Shown here: positions 13,101-28,100 of the stretch, piece by piece | Layout of the letters: every line of letters begins with the position of its first letter | Numbering within the stretch: position 1 is the stretch's first letter | From: Sipunculus nudus | Taxonomy: Eukaryota; Annelida; Sipuncula; Golfingiida; Sipunculidae | Direction: 5' to 3' | DNA: 64,000 bases | Assembly (NCBI GenBank): GCA_026874595.1 | Contig: CM049314.1 | Coordinates: 14,560,729-14,624,728, forward strand | Notes under the pieces: generated by a model | What the model saw: only the letters and a program-made list of their open reading frames with translations | The model's database searches: none | Told to the model about the DNA's origin: nothing | Position numbers and translations under genes: made by a program

Positions 13101-16100
13101 CGGAAGCCAGCCGTGCTTAAATGGTGGCACATGTGTCAACGACGGAGACAGCTACAAGTGCATTTGTGCGGCTTGTGATTGTGTAGAGAAGAGCGGTGCT
13201 GCTGGAGACCACTGTGAATTTCTGCCCGGTAAAGTCTAGTTTGAGATATAATTTGCATTTATCCAGGGTTCAATAGGCAATAAGCCGCCCTCGCATCTTT
13301 TGTGTAGCACTGAAACTAATGACACAAAACTAATTGGTGAACATGAGAGAAGGAAAAATATATGTAGAGTTTGTTTCATTCTGATTCGGTTTATGTTATG
13401 GCCAGATGGGGTCAGAATGGGACACCTCAATATCATATATTCATCGTTTTATCATGTTTTCCGTGCAGAGCTTGAGACCTGCCTGCCGAACGCCGAGCCA
13501 TTCCGCCCCGACCCGAGTGACTGCAGCAAATATCTGGACTGTGGAGTGCCCACATCTCGCAGGTGTCCGCCCGGCACGGTCTTTGATCCAGGTTACACCA
13601 CTTCTCCCCCATGTACCACATCTGTGTCAGATGCGCAGTGTTTCAACATCACTCTGCCAGTTGCCGTCACCACACCAGCCCAGACAGGTGGGTGTTAAAA
13701 ATTTCTAACCGTCAGTAGCAAACATAGAGAACGTATTCGCGTACTATGTCGCATTCGCTTGCGCCAGCATAACAAATGTAAGTAAGTGAAAGTACCACGA
13801 ATCATTTGAAGTGCCAGGGATGAGGGACAGTTCATGAAACAAAATATGGCAAGTAGAAATGGAGGGCTGACGGATTTGAAAGACAACCTCTTTGGTAATC
13901 ACTGGTTTGTGCCCAGGAAATGGGTAATTGTAAGGTTTTCCCCGTTGACAGGTGGTTGTTTGAGCAGCCCATGCCAAAATGGCGGTACGTGCTTCCCGGA
14001 ACCTGACGGCAGCTACACTTGCAAATGTGCCAAGTGCGATTGCGCGGACCAGACTGGCCGGGCCGGCGTGAATTGCGAGAATCTGCCTGGTAAGTACATT
14101 TCTGTAATAATTTATTTCCTCTCTACATCATTATATGTCCTTATTTATATTGGATGGCCCATTGTCAAATCCGATCGCGAGAGGATTTCTTAGTCACAGT
14201 ATCGTCTGGTATTAAATGTCGGGAAGGGTTGCATAAATGGGTTCTGATTTTTGCGGCCAAGCTGAAAGAGCGTGACGGGACACGAAGATAGGGTCCTCTG
14301 GTCGCAAAATCATGCCGCGTATTCTTTGCCGTTGCAGCCATGACACAGTGCGGAGCGGCGGAGGTTGGCTACAAACCAGATCCAGATGGCTGCCGGCGCT
14401 ACTACATATGCGACGGCCAAGGGCCATTCCAACTAGGATTCTGCAAAGTGGGCACCAAATTTAACATAAATTGGGACTCTTCATTAAGCAGTTTGACTGA
14501 AGCTGACCTTTGCGTTCCTGAGAGTACGCCACTAGACTGCAGCAATCCCACTGCAACGAGTCAGCTGGTAGCAGGTCTTAGTACCACGGCCCCACCGGCG
14601 TTGACCACCGTGAAGACGACCATTGCGCCCACAACTCCGACCACAACCCCACAAACCTCCCAAGGAACATCCGCGCCTACTTCGACTGTAGCACCAGAGG
14701 AGACCACGGTGCAGTCAACCTTGCCCGATTCGACCACCGTGAAGACGACCATTGCGCCCACAACTCTGCCAACAACCCCACAGGCCTCCCAAGGAACATC
14801 CGCGCCTACTTCTACTGTGGCACCAGAGGAGACCACGGTGCAGTCAACCTTGCCCGATACGACAACCGACCCAGGTAGGCCAACTTTTGTACATGCTTAG
14901 CAATATCGTTGGCTGTGTGTTTTTGGGATGCTTCAGCTTTTTCCTATTTGGATAAATGTTCGTTTGGTGACAAGTCTGGTCAGGGTAAACTTTACACGTT
15001 TGCATTTGTACAGGACCCTGCGGAAGCCAGCCGTGCTTAAATGGTGGCACATGTGTCAACGACGGAGACAGCTACAAGTGCATTTGTGCGGCTTGTGATT
15101 GTGTAGAGAAGAGCGATGCTGCTGGAGACCACTGTGAATTTCTGCCCGGTAAAGTCTAGTTTGAGATATAATTTGCATTTATCCAGGGTTCAATAGGCAA
15201 TAAGCCGCCCTCGCATCTTTTGTGTAGCACTGAAACTAATGACACAAAACTAATTGGTGAACATGAGAGAAGGAAAAATATATGTAGAGTTTTTTTCATT
15301 CTGATTCGGTTTATATTATGGCCAGATGGGGTCAGAATGGGACCCCTCAATATCATATATTCATCGTTTTATCATGTTTCCCGTGCAGAGCTTGAGACCT
15401 GCCTGCCGAACGCCGAGCCATTCCGCCCCGACCCGAGTGACTGCAGCAAGTATCTGGACTGTGGAGTGCCCACATCTCGCAGGTGTCCGCCCGGCACGGT
15501 CTTTGATCCAGGTTACACCACTTCTCCCCCGTGTACCACATCTGTGTCAGATGCGCAGTGTTTCAACATCACTCTGCCAGTTGCCCTCACCACACCAGCC
15601 CAGACAGGTGGGTGTTAAAAATTTCTAACCGTCAGTAGCAAACATAGAGAATAGTATTCGCGTACTATGTCGCATTCGCTTGCGCCAGCATAACAAATGT
15701 AAGTAAGTGAAAGTACCACGAATCATTTGAAGTGCCAGGGATGAGGGACAGTTCATGAAACAAAATATGGCAAGTAGAAATGGATCGCTGACGGATTTGA
15801 AAGACAACCTCTTTGGTAATCACTGGTTTGTGCCCAGGAAATGGGTTATTGTAAGGTTTTCCCCATTGACAGGTGGTTGTTTGAGCAGCCCATGCCAAAA
15901 TGGCGGTACGTGCTTCCCGGAACCTGACGGCAGCTACACTTGCAAATGTGCCAAGTGCGATTGCGCGGACCAGACTGGCCTGGCCGGCGTGAGTTGCGAG
16001 AATCTGCCTGGTAAGTACATTTCTGTAATAATTTATTTCCTCTCTACATCATTATATGTCCTTATTTATATTGGATGGCCCATTGTCAAATCCGATCGCG

Positions 16101-19100
16101 AGAGGATTTCTTAGTCACAGTATCGTCTGGTATTAAATGTCAGGAAAAGTTGCATAAATGGGTTCTGATTTTTGCGACCAAGCTGAAAGAGCGTGACGGG
16201 ACACTAAGATAGGGTCCTCTGGTCGCAAAATCATGCCGCGTATTCTTTGCCGTTGCAGCCATGACACAGTGCGGAGCGGCGGAGGTTGGCTACAAACCGG
16301 ATCCAGATGGCTGCCGGCGCTACTACATATGCGACGGCCAAGGGCCATTCCAACTAGGATTCTGCAAAGTGGGCACCAAATTTAACATAAATTGGGACTC
16401 TTCATTAAGCAGTTTGACTGAAGCTGACCTTTGCGTTCCTGAGAGTACGCCACTAGACTGCAGCAATCCCACTGCAACGAGTCAGCTGGGAGCAGGTCTT
16501 AGTACCACGGCCCCGCCGGCGTTGACCACCGTGAAGACGACCATTGCGCCCACAACTCCGGCCACAACCCCACAAACCTCCCAAGGAACATCCGCGCCTA
16601 CTTCGACTGTAGCACCAGAGGAGACCACGGTGCAGTCAACCTTGCCCGATACGACAACCGACCCAGGTAGGCCAACTTTTGTACATGCCTAGCAATATCG
16701 TTGGCTGTGTGTTTTTGGGATGCTTCAGCTTTTTCCTATTTGGATAAATTTTCGTTTGGTGACAAGTCTGGTCAGGGTAAACTTTACACGTTTGCATTTG
16801 TACAGGACCCTGCGGAAGCCAGCCGTGCTTAAATGGTGGCACATGTGTCAACGACGGAGACAGCTACAAGTGCATTTGTGCGGCTTGTGATTGTGTAGAG
16901 AAGAGCGGTGCTGCTGGAGACCACTGTGAATTTCTGCCCGGTAAAGTCTAGTTTGAGATATAATTTGCATTTATCCAGGGTTCAATAGGCAATAAGCCCC
17001 CTCGCATCTTTTGTGTAGCACTGTAACTAATGACACAAAACTAATTGGTGAACATGAGAGAAGGAAAAATATATGTAGAGATTGTTTCATTCTGATTCGG
17101 TTTATGTTATGGCCAGATGGGGTCAGAATGGGACCCCTCAATATCATATATTCATCGTTTTATCATGTTTTCCGTGCAGAGCTTGAGACCTGCCTGCCGA
17201 ACGCCGAGCCATTCCGCCCCGACCCGAGTGACTGCAGCAAGTATCTGGACTGTGGAGTGCCCACATCTCGCAGGTGTCCGCCCGGCACGGTCTTTGATCC
17301 AGGTTACACCACTTCTCCCCCATGTACCACATCTGTGTCAGATGCGCAGTGTTTCAACATCACTCTGCCAGTTGCCGTCACCACACCAGCCCAGACAGGT
17401 GGGTGTTAAAAATTTCTAACCGTCAGTAGCAAACATAGAGAATAGTATTCGCGTACTATGTCGCATTCGCTTGCGCCAGCATAACAAATGTAAGTAAGTG
17501 AAAGTACCACGAATCATTTGAAGTGCCAGGGATGAGGGATAGTTCATGAAACAAAATATGGCAAGTAGAAATGGAGCGCTGACGGATTTGAAAGACAACC
17601 TCTTTGGTAATCACTGGTTTGTGCCCAGGAAATGGGTAATTGTAAGGTTTTCCCCGTTGACAGGTGGTTGTTTGAGCAGCCCATGCCAAAATGGCGGTAC
17701 GTGCTTCCCGGAACCTGACGGCAGCTACACTTGCAAATGTGCCAAGTGCGATTGCGCGGACCAGACTGGCCTGGCCGGCGTGAATTGCGAGAATCTGCTT
17801 GGTAAGTACATTTCTGTAATAATTTATTTCCTCTCTACATCATTATATGTCCTTATTTATATTGGATGGCCCATTGTCAAATCCGATCGCGAGAGGATTT
17901 CTTAGTCACAGTATCGTCTGGTATTAAATGTCAGGAAGGGTTACATAAATGGGTTCTGATTTTTGCGGCCAAGCTGAAAGAGCGTGACGGGACACGAAGA
18001 TAGGGTCCTCTGGTCGCAAAATCATGCCGCGTATTCTTTGCCGTTGCAGCCATGACACAGTGCGGAGCGGCGGAGGTTGGCTACAAACCAGATCCAGATG
18101 GCTGCCGGCGCTACTACATATGCGACGGCCAAGGGCCATTCCAACTAGGATTTTGCAAAGTGGGCACCAAATTTAACATAAATTGGGACTTTTCATTAAG
18201 CAGTTTGACTGAAGCTGACCTTTGCGTTCCTGAGAGTACGCCACTAGACTGCAGCAATCCCACTGCAACGAGTCAGCTGGTAGCAGGTCTTAGTACCACG
18301 GCACTACCGACGTTGACCACCGTGAAGACGACCATTGCGCCCACAACTCCGGCCACAACCCCACAAACCTTCCAAGGAACATCCGCGCCTACTTCGACTG
18401 TAGCACCAGAGGAGACCACGGTGCAGTCAACCTTGCCCGATGCGACCACCGTGAAGACGACCATTGCGCCCACAACTCTGCCCACATCCCCACAGACCTC
18501 CCAAGGAACATCCGCTCCTACTTCTACTGTGGCACCAGAGGAGACCACGGTGCAGTCAACCTTGCCCGATACGACAACCGACCCAGGTAGGCCAACTTTT
18601 GTACATGCCTAGCAATATCGTTGGCTGTGTGTTTTTGGGATGCTTCAGCTTTTTCCTATTTGGATAAATGTTCGTTTGGTGACAAGTCTGGTCAGGGTAA
18701 ACTTTACACGTTTGCATTTGTACAGGACCCTGCGGAAGCCAGCCGTGCTTAAATGGTGGCACATGTGTCAACGACGGAGACAGCTACAAGTGCATTTGTG
18801 CGGCTTGTGATTGTGTAGAGAAGAGCGGTGCTGCTGGAGACCACTGTGAATTTCTGCCCGGTAAAGTCTAGTTTGAGATATAATTTGCATTTATCCAGGG
18901 TTCAATAGGCAATAAGCCGCCCTCGCATCTTTTGTGTAGAACTGAAACTAATGACACAAAACTAATTGGTGAACATGAGAGAAGGAAAAATATATGTAGA
19001 GTTTGTTTCATTCTGATTCGGTTTATATTATGGCCAGATGGGGTCAGAATGGGACCCCTCAATATCATATATTCATCGTTTTATCATGTTTTCCGTGCAG

Positions 19101-22100
19101 AGCTTGAGACCTGCCTGCCGAACGCCGAGCCATTCCGCCCCGACCCGAGTGACTGCAGCAAGTATCTGGACTGTGGAGTGCCCACATCTCGCAGGTGTCC
19201 GCCCGGCACGGTCTTTGATCCAGGTTACACCACTTCTCCCCCATGTACCACATCTGTGTCAGATGCGCAGTGTTTCAACATCACTCTGCCAGTTGCCGTC
19301 ACCACACCAGCCCAGACAGGTGGGTGTTAAAAATTTCTAACCGTCAGTAGCAAACATAGAGAGTAGTATTCGCGTACTATGTCGCATTCGCTTGCGCCAG
19401 CATAACAAATGTAAGTAAGTGAAAGTACCACGAATCATTTGAAGTGCCAGGGATGAGGGACAGTTCATGAAACAAAATATGGCAAGTAGAAATGGAGCGC
19501 TGACGGATTTGAAAGACAACCTCTTTGGTAATCACTGGTTTGTGCCCAGGAAATGGGTAATTGTAAGGTTTTCCCCGTTGACAGGTGGTTGTTTGAGCAG
19601 CCCATGCCAAAATGGCGGTACGTGCTTCCCGGAACCTGACGGCAGCTACACTTGCAAATGTGCCAAGTGCGATTGCGCGGACCAGACTGGCCTGGCCGGC
19701 GTGAATTGCGAGAATCTGCCTGGTAAGTACATTTCTGTAATAATTTATTTCCTCTCTACATCATTATATGTCCTTATTTATATTGGATGGCCCATTGTCA
19801 AATCCGATCGCGAGAGGATTTCTTAGTCACAGTATCGTCTGGTATTAAATGTCAGGAAGGGTTGCATAAATGGGTTCTGATTTTTGCGGCCAAGCTGAAA
19901 GAGCGTGACGGGACACGAAGATAGGGTCCTCTGGTCGCAAAATCATGCCGCGTATTCTTTGCCGTTGCAGCCATGACACAGTGCGGAGCGGCGGTTGGCT
20001 ACAAACCAGATCCAGATGGCTGCCGGCGCTACTACATATGCGACGGCCAAGGGCCATTCCAACTAGGATTCTGCAAAGTGGGCACCAAATTTAACATAAA
20101 TTGGGACTCTTCATTAAGCAGTTTGACTGAAGCTGACCTTTGCGTTCCTGAGAGTACGCCACTAGACTGCAGCAATCCCACTGCAACGAGTCAGCTGGTG
20201 GCAGGTCTTAGTACCACGGCCCCACCGGCGTTGACCACCGTGAAGACGACCATTGCGCCCACAACTCCGGCCACAACCCCACAAACCTCCCAAGGAACAT
20301 CCGCGCCTACTTCGACTGTAGCACCAGAGGAGACCACGGTGCAGTCAACCTTGCCCGATGCGACCACCGTGAAGACGACCATTGCGCCCACAACTCTGCC
20401 CACAACCCCACAGACCTCCCAAGGAACATCCGCTCCTACTTCTACTGTGGCACCAGAGGAGACCACGGTGCAGTCAACCTTGCCCGATACGACAACCGAC
20501 CCAGGTAGGCCAACTTTTGTACATGCCTAGCAATATCGTTGGCTGTGTGTTTTTGGGATGCTTCAGCTTTTTCCTATTTGGATAAATGTTCGTTTGGTGA
20601 CAAGTCTGGTCAGGGTAAACTTTACACGTTTGCATTTGTACAGGACCCTGCGGAAGCCAGCCGTGCTTAAATGGTGGCACATGTGTCAACGACGGAGACA
20701 GCTACAAGTGCATTTGTGCGGCTTGTGATTGTGTAGAGAAGAGCGGTGCTGCTGGAGACCACTGTGAATTTCTGCCCGGTAAAGTCTAGTTTGAGATATA
20801 ATTTGCATTTATCCAGGGTTCAATAGGCAATAAGCCGCCCTCGCATCTTTTGTGTAGAACTGAAACTAATGACACAAAACTAAATGGTGAACATGAGAGA
20901 AGGAAAAATATATGTAGAGTTTGTTTCATTCTGATTCGGTTTATATTATGGCCAGATGGGGTCAGAATGGGACCCCTCAATATCATATATTCATCGTTTT
21001 ATCATGTTTTCCGTGCAGAGCTTGAGACCTGCCTGCCGAACGCCGAGCCATTCCGCCCCGACCCGAGTGACTGCAGCAAGTATCTGGACTGTGGAGTGCC
21101 CACATCTCGCAGGTGTCCGCCCGGCACGGTCTTTGATCCAGGTTACACCACTTCTCCCCCATGTACCACATCTGTGTCAGATGCGCAGTGTTTCAACATC
21201 ACTCTGCCAGTTGCCGTCACCACACCAGCCCAGACAGGTGGGTGTTAAAAATTTCTAACCGTCAGTAGCAAACATAGAGAATAGTATTCGCGTACTATGT
21301 CGCATTCGCTTGCGCCAGCATAACAAATGTAAGTAAGTGAAAGTACCACGAATCATTTGAAGTGCCAGGGATGAGGGACAGTTCATGAAACAAAATATGG
21401 CAAGTAGAAATGGAGCGCTGACGGATTTGAAAGACAACCTCTTTGGTAATCACTGGTTTGTGCCCAGGAAATGGGTAATTGTAAGGTTTTCCCCGTTGAC
21501 AGGTGGTTGTTTGAGCAGCCCATGCCAAAATGGCGGTACGTGCTTCCCGGAACCTGACGGCAGCTACACTTGCAAATGTGCCAAGTGCGATTGCGCGGAC
21601 CAGACTGGCCTGGCCGGCGTGAATTGCGAGAATCTGCCTGGTAAGTACATTTCTGTAATAATTTATTTCCTCTCTACATCATTATATGTCCTTATTTATA
21701 TTGGATGGCCCATTGTCAAATCCGATCGCGAGAGGATTTCTTAGTCACAGTATCGTCTGGTATTAAATGTCAGGAAGGGTTGCATAAATGGGTTCTGATT
21801 TTTGCGGCCAAGCTGAAAGAGCGTGACGGGACACGAAGATAGGGTCCTCTGGTCGCAAAATCATGCCGCGTATTCTTTGCCGTTGCAGCCATGACACAGT
21901 GCGGAGCGGCGGTTGGCTACAAACCAGATCCAGATGGCTGCCGGCGCTACTACATATGCGACGGCCAAGGGCCATTCCAACTAGGATTCTGCAAAGTGGG
22001 CACCAAATTTAACATAAATTGGGACTCTTCATTAAGCAGTTTGACTGAAGCTGACCTTTGCGTTCCTGAGAGTACGCCACTAGACTGCAGCAATCCCACT

Positions 22101-25100
22101 GCAACGAGTCAGCTGGTGGCAGGTCTTAGTACCACGGCCCCACCGGCGTTGACCACCGTGAAGACGACCATTGCGCCCACAACTCCGGCCACAACCCCAC
22201 AAACCTCCCAAGGAACATCCGCGCCTACTTCGACTGTAGCACCAGAGGAGACCACGATGCAGTCAACCTTGCCCGATGCGACCACCGTGAAGACGACCAT
22301 TGCGCCCACAACTCTGCCCACAACCCCACAGACCTCCCAAGGAACATCCGCGCCTACTTCTACTGTGGCACCAGAGGAGACCACGGTGCAGTCAACCTTG
22401 CCCGATACGACAACCGACCCAGGTAGGCCAACTTTTGTACATGCCTAGCAATATCGTTGGCTGTGTGTTTTTGGGATGCTTCAGCTTTTTCCTATTTGGA
22501 TAAATGTTCGTTTGGTGACAAGTCTGGTCAGGGTAAACTTTACACGTTTGCACTTGTACAGAACCCTGCGGAAGCCAGCCGTGCTTAAATGGTGGCACAT
22601 GTGTCAACGACGGAGACAGCTACAAGTGCATTTGTGCGGCTTGTGATTGTGTAGAGAAGAGCGGTGCTGCTGGAGACCACTGTGAATTTCTGCCCGGTAA
22701 AGTCTAGTTTGAGATATAATTTGCATTTATCCAGGGTTCAATAGGCAATAAGCCACCCTCGCCTCTTTTGTGTTGCACTGAAACTAATGACACAAAACTA
22801 ATTGGTGAACATGAGAGAAGGAAAAATATATGTAGAGTTTGTTTCATTCTGATTCGGTTTATGTTATGGCCAGATGGGGTCAGAATGGGACCCCTCAATA
22901 TCATATATTCATCGTTTTATCATGTTTTCCGTGCAGAGCTTGAGACCTGCCTGCCGAACGCCGAGCCATTCCGCCCCGACCCGAGTGACTGCAGCAAGTA
23001 TCTGGACTGTGGAGTGCCCACATCTCGCAGGTGTCCGCCCGGCACGGTCTTTGATCCAGGTTACACCACTTCTCCCCCATGTACCACATCTGTGTCAGAT
23101 GCGCAGTGTTTCAACATCACTCTGCCAGTTGCCGTCACCACACCAGCCCAGACAGGTGGGTGTTAAAAATTTCTAACCGTCAGTAGCAAACATAGAGAAT
23201 AGTATTCGCGTACTATGTCGCATTCGCTTGCGCCAGCATAACAAATGTAAGTAAGTGAAAGTACCACGAATCATTTGAAGTGCCAGGGATGAGGGACAGT
23301 TCATGAAACAAAATATGGCAAGTAGAAATGGGGCGCTGACGGATTTGAAAGACAATCTCTTTGGTAATCACTGGTTTGTGCCCAGGAAATGGGTAATTGT
23401 AAGGTTTTCCCCGTTGACAGGTGGTTGTTTGAGCAGCCCATGCCAAAATGGCGGTACGTGCTTCCCGGAACCTGACGGCAGCTACACTTGCAAATGTGCC
23501 AAGTGCGATTGCGCGGACCAGACTGGCCTGGCCGGCGTGAATTGCGAGAATCTGCTTGGTAAGTACATTTCTGTAATAATTTATTTCCTCTCTACATCAT
23601 TATATGTCCTTATTTATATTGGATGGCCCATTGTCAAATCCGATCGCGAGAGGATTTCTTAGTCACAGTATCGTCTGGTATTAAATGTCAGGAAGGGTTG
23701 CATAAATGGGTTCTGATTTTTGCGGCCAAGCTGAAAGAGCGTGACGGGACACGAAGACAGGGTCCTCTGGTCGCAAAATCATGCCGCGTATTCTTTGCCG
23801 TTGCAGCCATGACACAGTGCGGAGCGGCGGAGGTTGGCTACAAACCAGATCCAGATGGCTGCCGGCGCTACTACATATGCGACGGCCAAGGGCCATTCCA
23901 ACTAGGATTCTGCAAAGTGGGCACCAAATTTAACATAAATTGGGACTCTTCATTAAGCAGTTTGACTGAAGCTGACCTTTGCGTTCCTGAGAGTACGCCA
24001 CAAGTCTGCAGCAATCCCACTGCAACGAGTCAGCTGGTAGCAGGTCTTAGTACCACGGCCCCACCGGCGTTGACCACCGTGAAGACGACCATTTCGCCCA
24101 CAACTCCGGCCACAACCCCACAAACCTCCCAAGGAACATCCGCGCCTACTTCGACTGTAGCACCAGAGGAGACCCCGGTGCAGTCAACCTTGCCCGATGC
24201 GACCACCGTGAAGACGACCATTGCGCCCACAACTCTGCCCACAACCCCACAGACCTCCCAAGGAACATCCGCGCCTACTTCTACTGTGGCACCAGAGGAG
24301 ACCACGGTGCAGTCAACCTTGCCCGATACGACAACCGACCCAGGTAGGCCAACTTTTGTACATGCCTAGCAATATCGTTGGCTGTGTGTTTTTGGGATGC
24401 TTCAGCTTTTTCCTATTTGGATAAATGTTCGTTTGGTGACAAGTCTGGTCAGGGTAAACTTTACACGTTTGCACTTGTACAGGACCCTGCGGAAGCCAGC
24501 CGTGCTTAAATGGTGGCACATGTGTCAACGACGGAGACAGCTACAAGTGCATTTGTGCGGCTTGTGATTGTGTAGAGAAGAGCGGTGCTGCTGGAGACCA
24601 CTGTGAATTTCTGCCCGGTAAAGTCTAGTTTGAGATATAATTTGCATTTATCCAGGGTTCAATAGGCAATAAGCCGCCCTCGCATCTTTTGTGTAGCACT
24701 GAAACTAATGACACAAAACTAATTGGTGAACATGAGAGAAGGAAAAATATATGTAGAGTTTGTTTCATTCTGATTCGGTTTATATTATGGCCAGATGGGG
24801 TCAGAATGGGACCCCTCAATATCATATATTCATCGTTTTATCATGTTTTCCGTGCAGAGCTTGAGACCTGCCTGCCGAACGCCGAGCCATTCCGCCCCGA
24901 CCCGAGTGACTGCAGCAAGTATCTGGACTGTGGAGTGCCCACATCTCGCAGGTGTCCGCCCGGCACGGTCTTTGATCCAGGTTACACCACTTCTCCCCCA
25001 TGTACCACATCTGTGTCAGATGCGCAGTGTTTCAACATCACTCTGCCAGTTGCCGTCACCACACCAGCCCAGACAGGTGGGTGTTAAAAATTTCTAACCG

Positions 25101-28100
25101 TCAGTAGCAAACATAGAGAATAGTATTCGCGTACTATGTCGCATTCGCTTGCGCCAGCATAACAAATGTAAGTAAGTGAAAGTACCACGAATCATTTGAA
25201 GTGCCAGGGATGAGGGACAGTTCATGAAACAAAATATGGCAAGTAGAAATGGAGCGCTGACGGATTTGAAAGACAACCTCTTTGGTAATCCTTGGTTTGT
25301 GCCCAGGAAATGGGTAATTGTAAGGTTTTCTCCGTTGACAGGTGGTTGTTTGAGCAGCCCATGCCAAAATGGCGGTACGTGCTTCCCGGAACCTGACGGC
25401 AGCTACACTTGCAAATGTGCCAAGTGCGATTGCGCGGACCAGACTGGCCTGGCCGGCGTGAATTGCGAGAATCTGCCTGGTAAGTACATTTCTGTAATAA
25501 TTTATTTCCTCTCTACATCATTATATGTCCTTATTTATATTGGATGGCCCATTGTCAAATCCGATCGCGAGAGGATTTCTTAGTCACAGTATCGTCTGGT
25601 ATTAAATGTCAGGAAGGGTTGCATAAATGGGTTCTGATTTTTGCGGCCAAGCTGAAAGAGCGTGACGGGACACGAAGATAGGGTCCTCTGGTCGCAAAAT
25701 CATGCCGCGTATTCTTTGCCGTTGCAGCCATGACACAGTGCGGAGCGGCGGAGGTTGGCTACAAACCAGATCCAGATGGCTGCCGGCGCTACTACATATG
25801 CGACGGCCAAGGGCCATTCCAACTAGGATTCTGCAAAGTGGGCACCAAATTTAACATAAATTGGGACTCTTCATTAAGCAGTTTGACTGAAGCTGACCTT
25901 TGCGTTCCTGAGAGTACGCCACTAGACTGCAGCAATCCCACTGCAACGAGTCAGCTGGTGGCAGGTCTTAGTACCACGGCCCCACCGGCGTTGACCACCC
26001 TGAAGACGACCATTGCGCCCACAACTCCGGCCACAACCTCACAAACCTCCCAAGGAACATCCGCGCCTACTTCGACTGTAGCACCAGAGGAGACCACGGT
26101 GCAGTCAACCTTGCCCGATGCGACCACCGTGAAGACGACCATTGCGCCCACAACTCTGCCCACAACCCCACAGACCTCCCAAGGAACATCCGCGCCTACT
26201 TCTACTGTGGCACCAGAGGAGACCACGGTGCAGTCAACCTTGCCCGATACGACAACCGACCCAGGTAGGCCAACTTTTGTACATGCCTAGCGATATCGTT
26301 GGCTGTGTGTTTTTGGGATGCTTCAGCTTTTTCCTATTTGGATAAATGTTCGTTTGGTGACAAGTCTGGTCAGGGTAAACTTTACACGTTTGCACTTGTA
26401 CAGGACCCTGCGGAAGCCAGCCGTGCTTAAATGGTGGCACATGTGTCAACGACGGAGACAGCTACAAGTGCATTTGTGCGGCTTGTGATTGTGTAGAGAA
26501 GAGCGGTGCTGCTGGAGACCACTGTGAATTTCTGCCCGGTAAAGTCTAGTTTGAGATATAATTTGCATTTATCCAGGGTTCAATAGGCAATAAGCTGCCC
26601 TCGCCTCTTTTGTGTTGCACTGAAACTAATGACACAAAACTAATTGGTGAACATGAGAGAAGGAAAAATATATGTAGAGTTTGTTTCATTCTGATTCGGT
26701 TTATGTTATGGCCAGATGGGGTCAGAATGGGACCCCTCAATATCATATATTCATCGTTTTATCATGTTTTCCGTGCAGAGCTTGAGACCTGCCTGCCGAA
26801 CGCCGAGCCATTCCGCCCCGACCCGAGTGACTGCAGCAAGTATCTGGACTGTGGAGTGCCCACATCTCGCAGGTGTCCGCCCGGCACGGTCTTTGATCCA
26901 GGTTACACCACTTCTCCCCCATGTACCACATCTGTGTCAGATGCGCAGTGTTTCAACATCACTCTGCCAGTTGCCGTCACCACACCAGCCCAGACAGGTG
27001 GGTGTTAAAAATTTCTAACCGTCAGTAGCAAACATAGAGAATAGTATTCGCGTACTATGTCGCATTCGCTTGCGCCAGCATAACAAATGTAAGTAAGTGA
27101 AAGTACCACGAATCATTTGAAGTGCCAGGGATGAGGGACAGTTCATGAAACAAAATATGGCAAGTAGAAATGGAGCGCTGACGGATTTGAAAGACAACCT
27201 CTTTGGTAATCACTGGTTTGTGCCCAGGAAATGGGTAATTGTAAGGTTTTCCCCGTTGACAGGTGGTTGTTTGAGCAGCCCATGCCAAAATGGCGGTACG
27301 TGCTTCCCGGAACCTGACGGCAGCTACACTTGCAAATGTGCCAAGTGCGATTGCGCGGACCAGACTGGCCTGGCCGGCGTGAATTGCGAGAATCTGCCTG
27401 GTAAGTACATTTCTGTAATAATTTATTTCCTCTCTACATCATTATATGTCCTTATTTATATTGGATGGCCCATTGTCAAATCCGATCGCGAGAGGATTTC
27501 TTAGTCACAGTATCGTCTGGTATTAAATGTCAGGAAGGGTTGCATAAATGGGTTCTGATTTTTGCGGCCAAGCTGAAAGAGCGTGACGGGACACGAAGAT
27601 AGGGTCCTCTGGTCGCAAAATCATGCCGCGTATTCTTTGCCGTTGCAGCCATGACACAGTGCGGAGCGGCGGTTGGCTACAAACCAGATCCAGATGGCTG
27701 CCGGCGCTACTACATATGCGACGGCCAAGGGCCATTCCAACTAGGATTCTGCAAAGTGGGCACCAAATTTAACATAAATTGGGACTCTTCATTAAGCAGT
27801 TTGACTGAAGCTGACCTTTGCGTTCCTGAGAGTACGCCACTAGACTGCAGCAATCCCACTGCAACGAGTCAGCTGGTGGCAGGTCTTAGTACCACGGCCC
27901 CACCGGCGTTGACCACCGTGAAGACGACCATTGCGCCCACAACTCCGGCCACAACCCCACAAACCTCCCAAGGAACATCCGCGCCTACTTCGACTGTAGC
28001 ACCAGAGGAGACCACGATGCAGTCAACCTTGCCCGATGCGACCACCGTGAAGACGACCATTGCGCCCACAACTCTGCCCACAACCCCACAGACCTCCCAA

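Noticed and set aside
23623-23806. In units 10, 13, 20, 23, 26 and 27 an ATG in the intron opens a 248-codon frame into CBM14-2
   Set aside because: It is caused by a single TAG-to-CAG change in the intron. The normal acceptor and phase remain, and retention from EGF-B would hit a TAG at the TTTCTTAG site.
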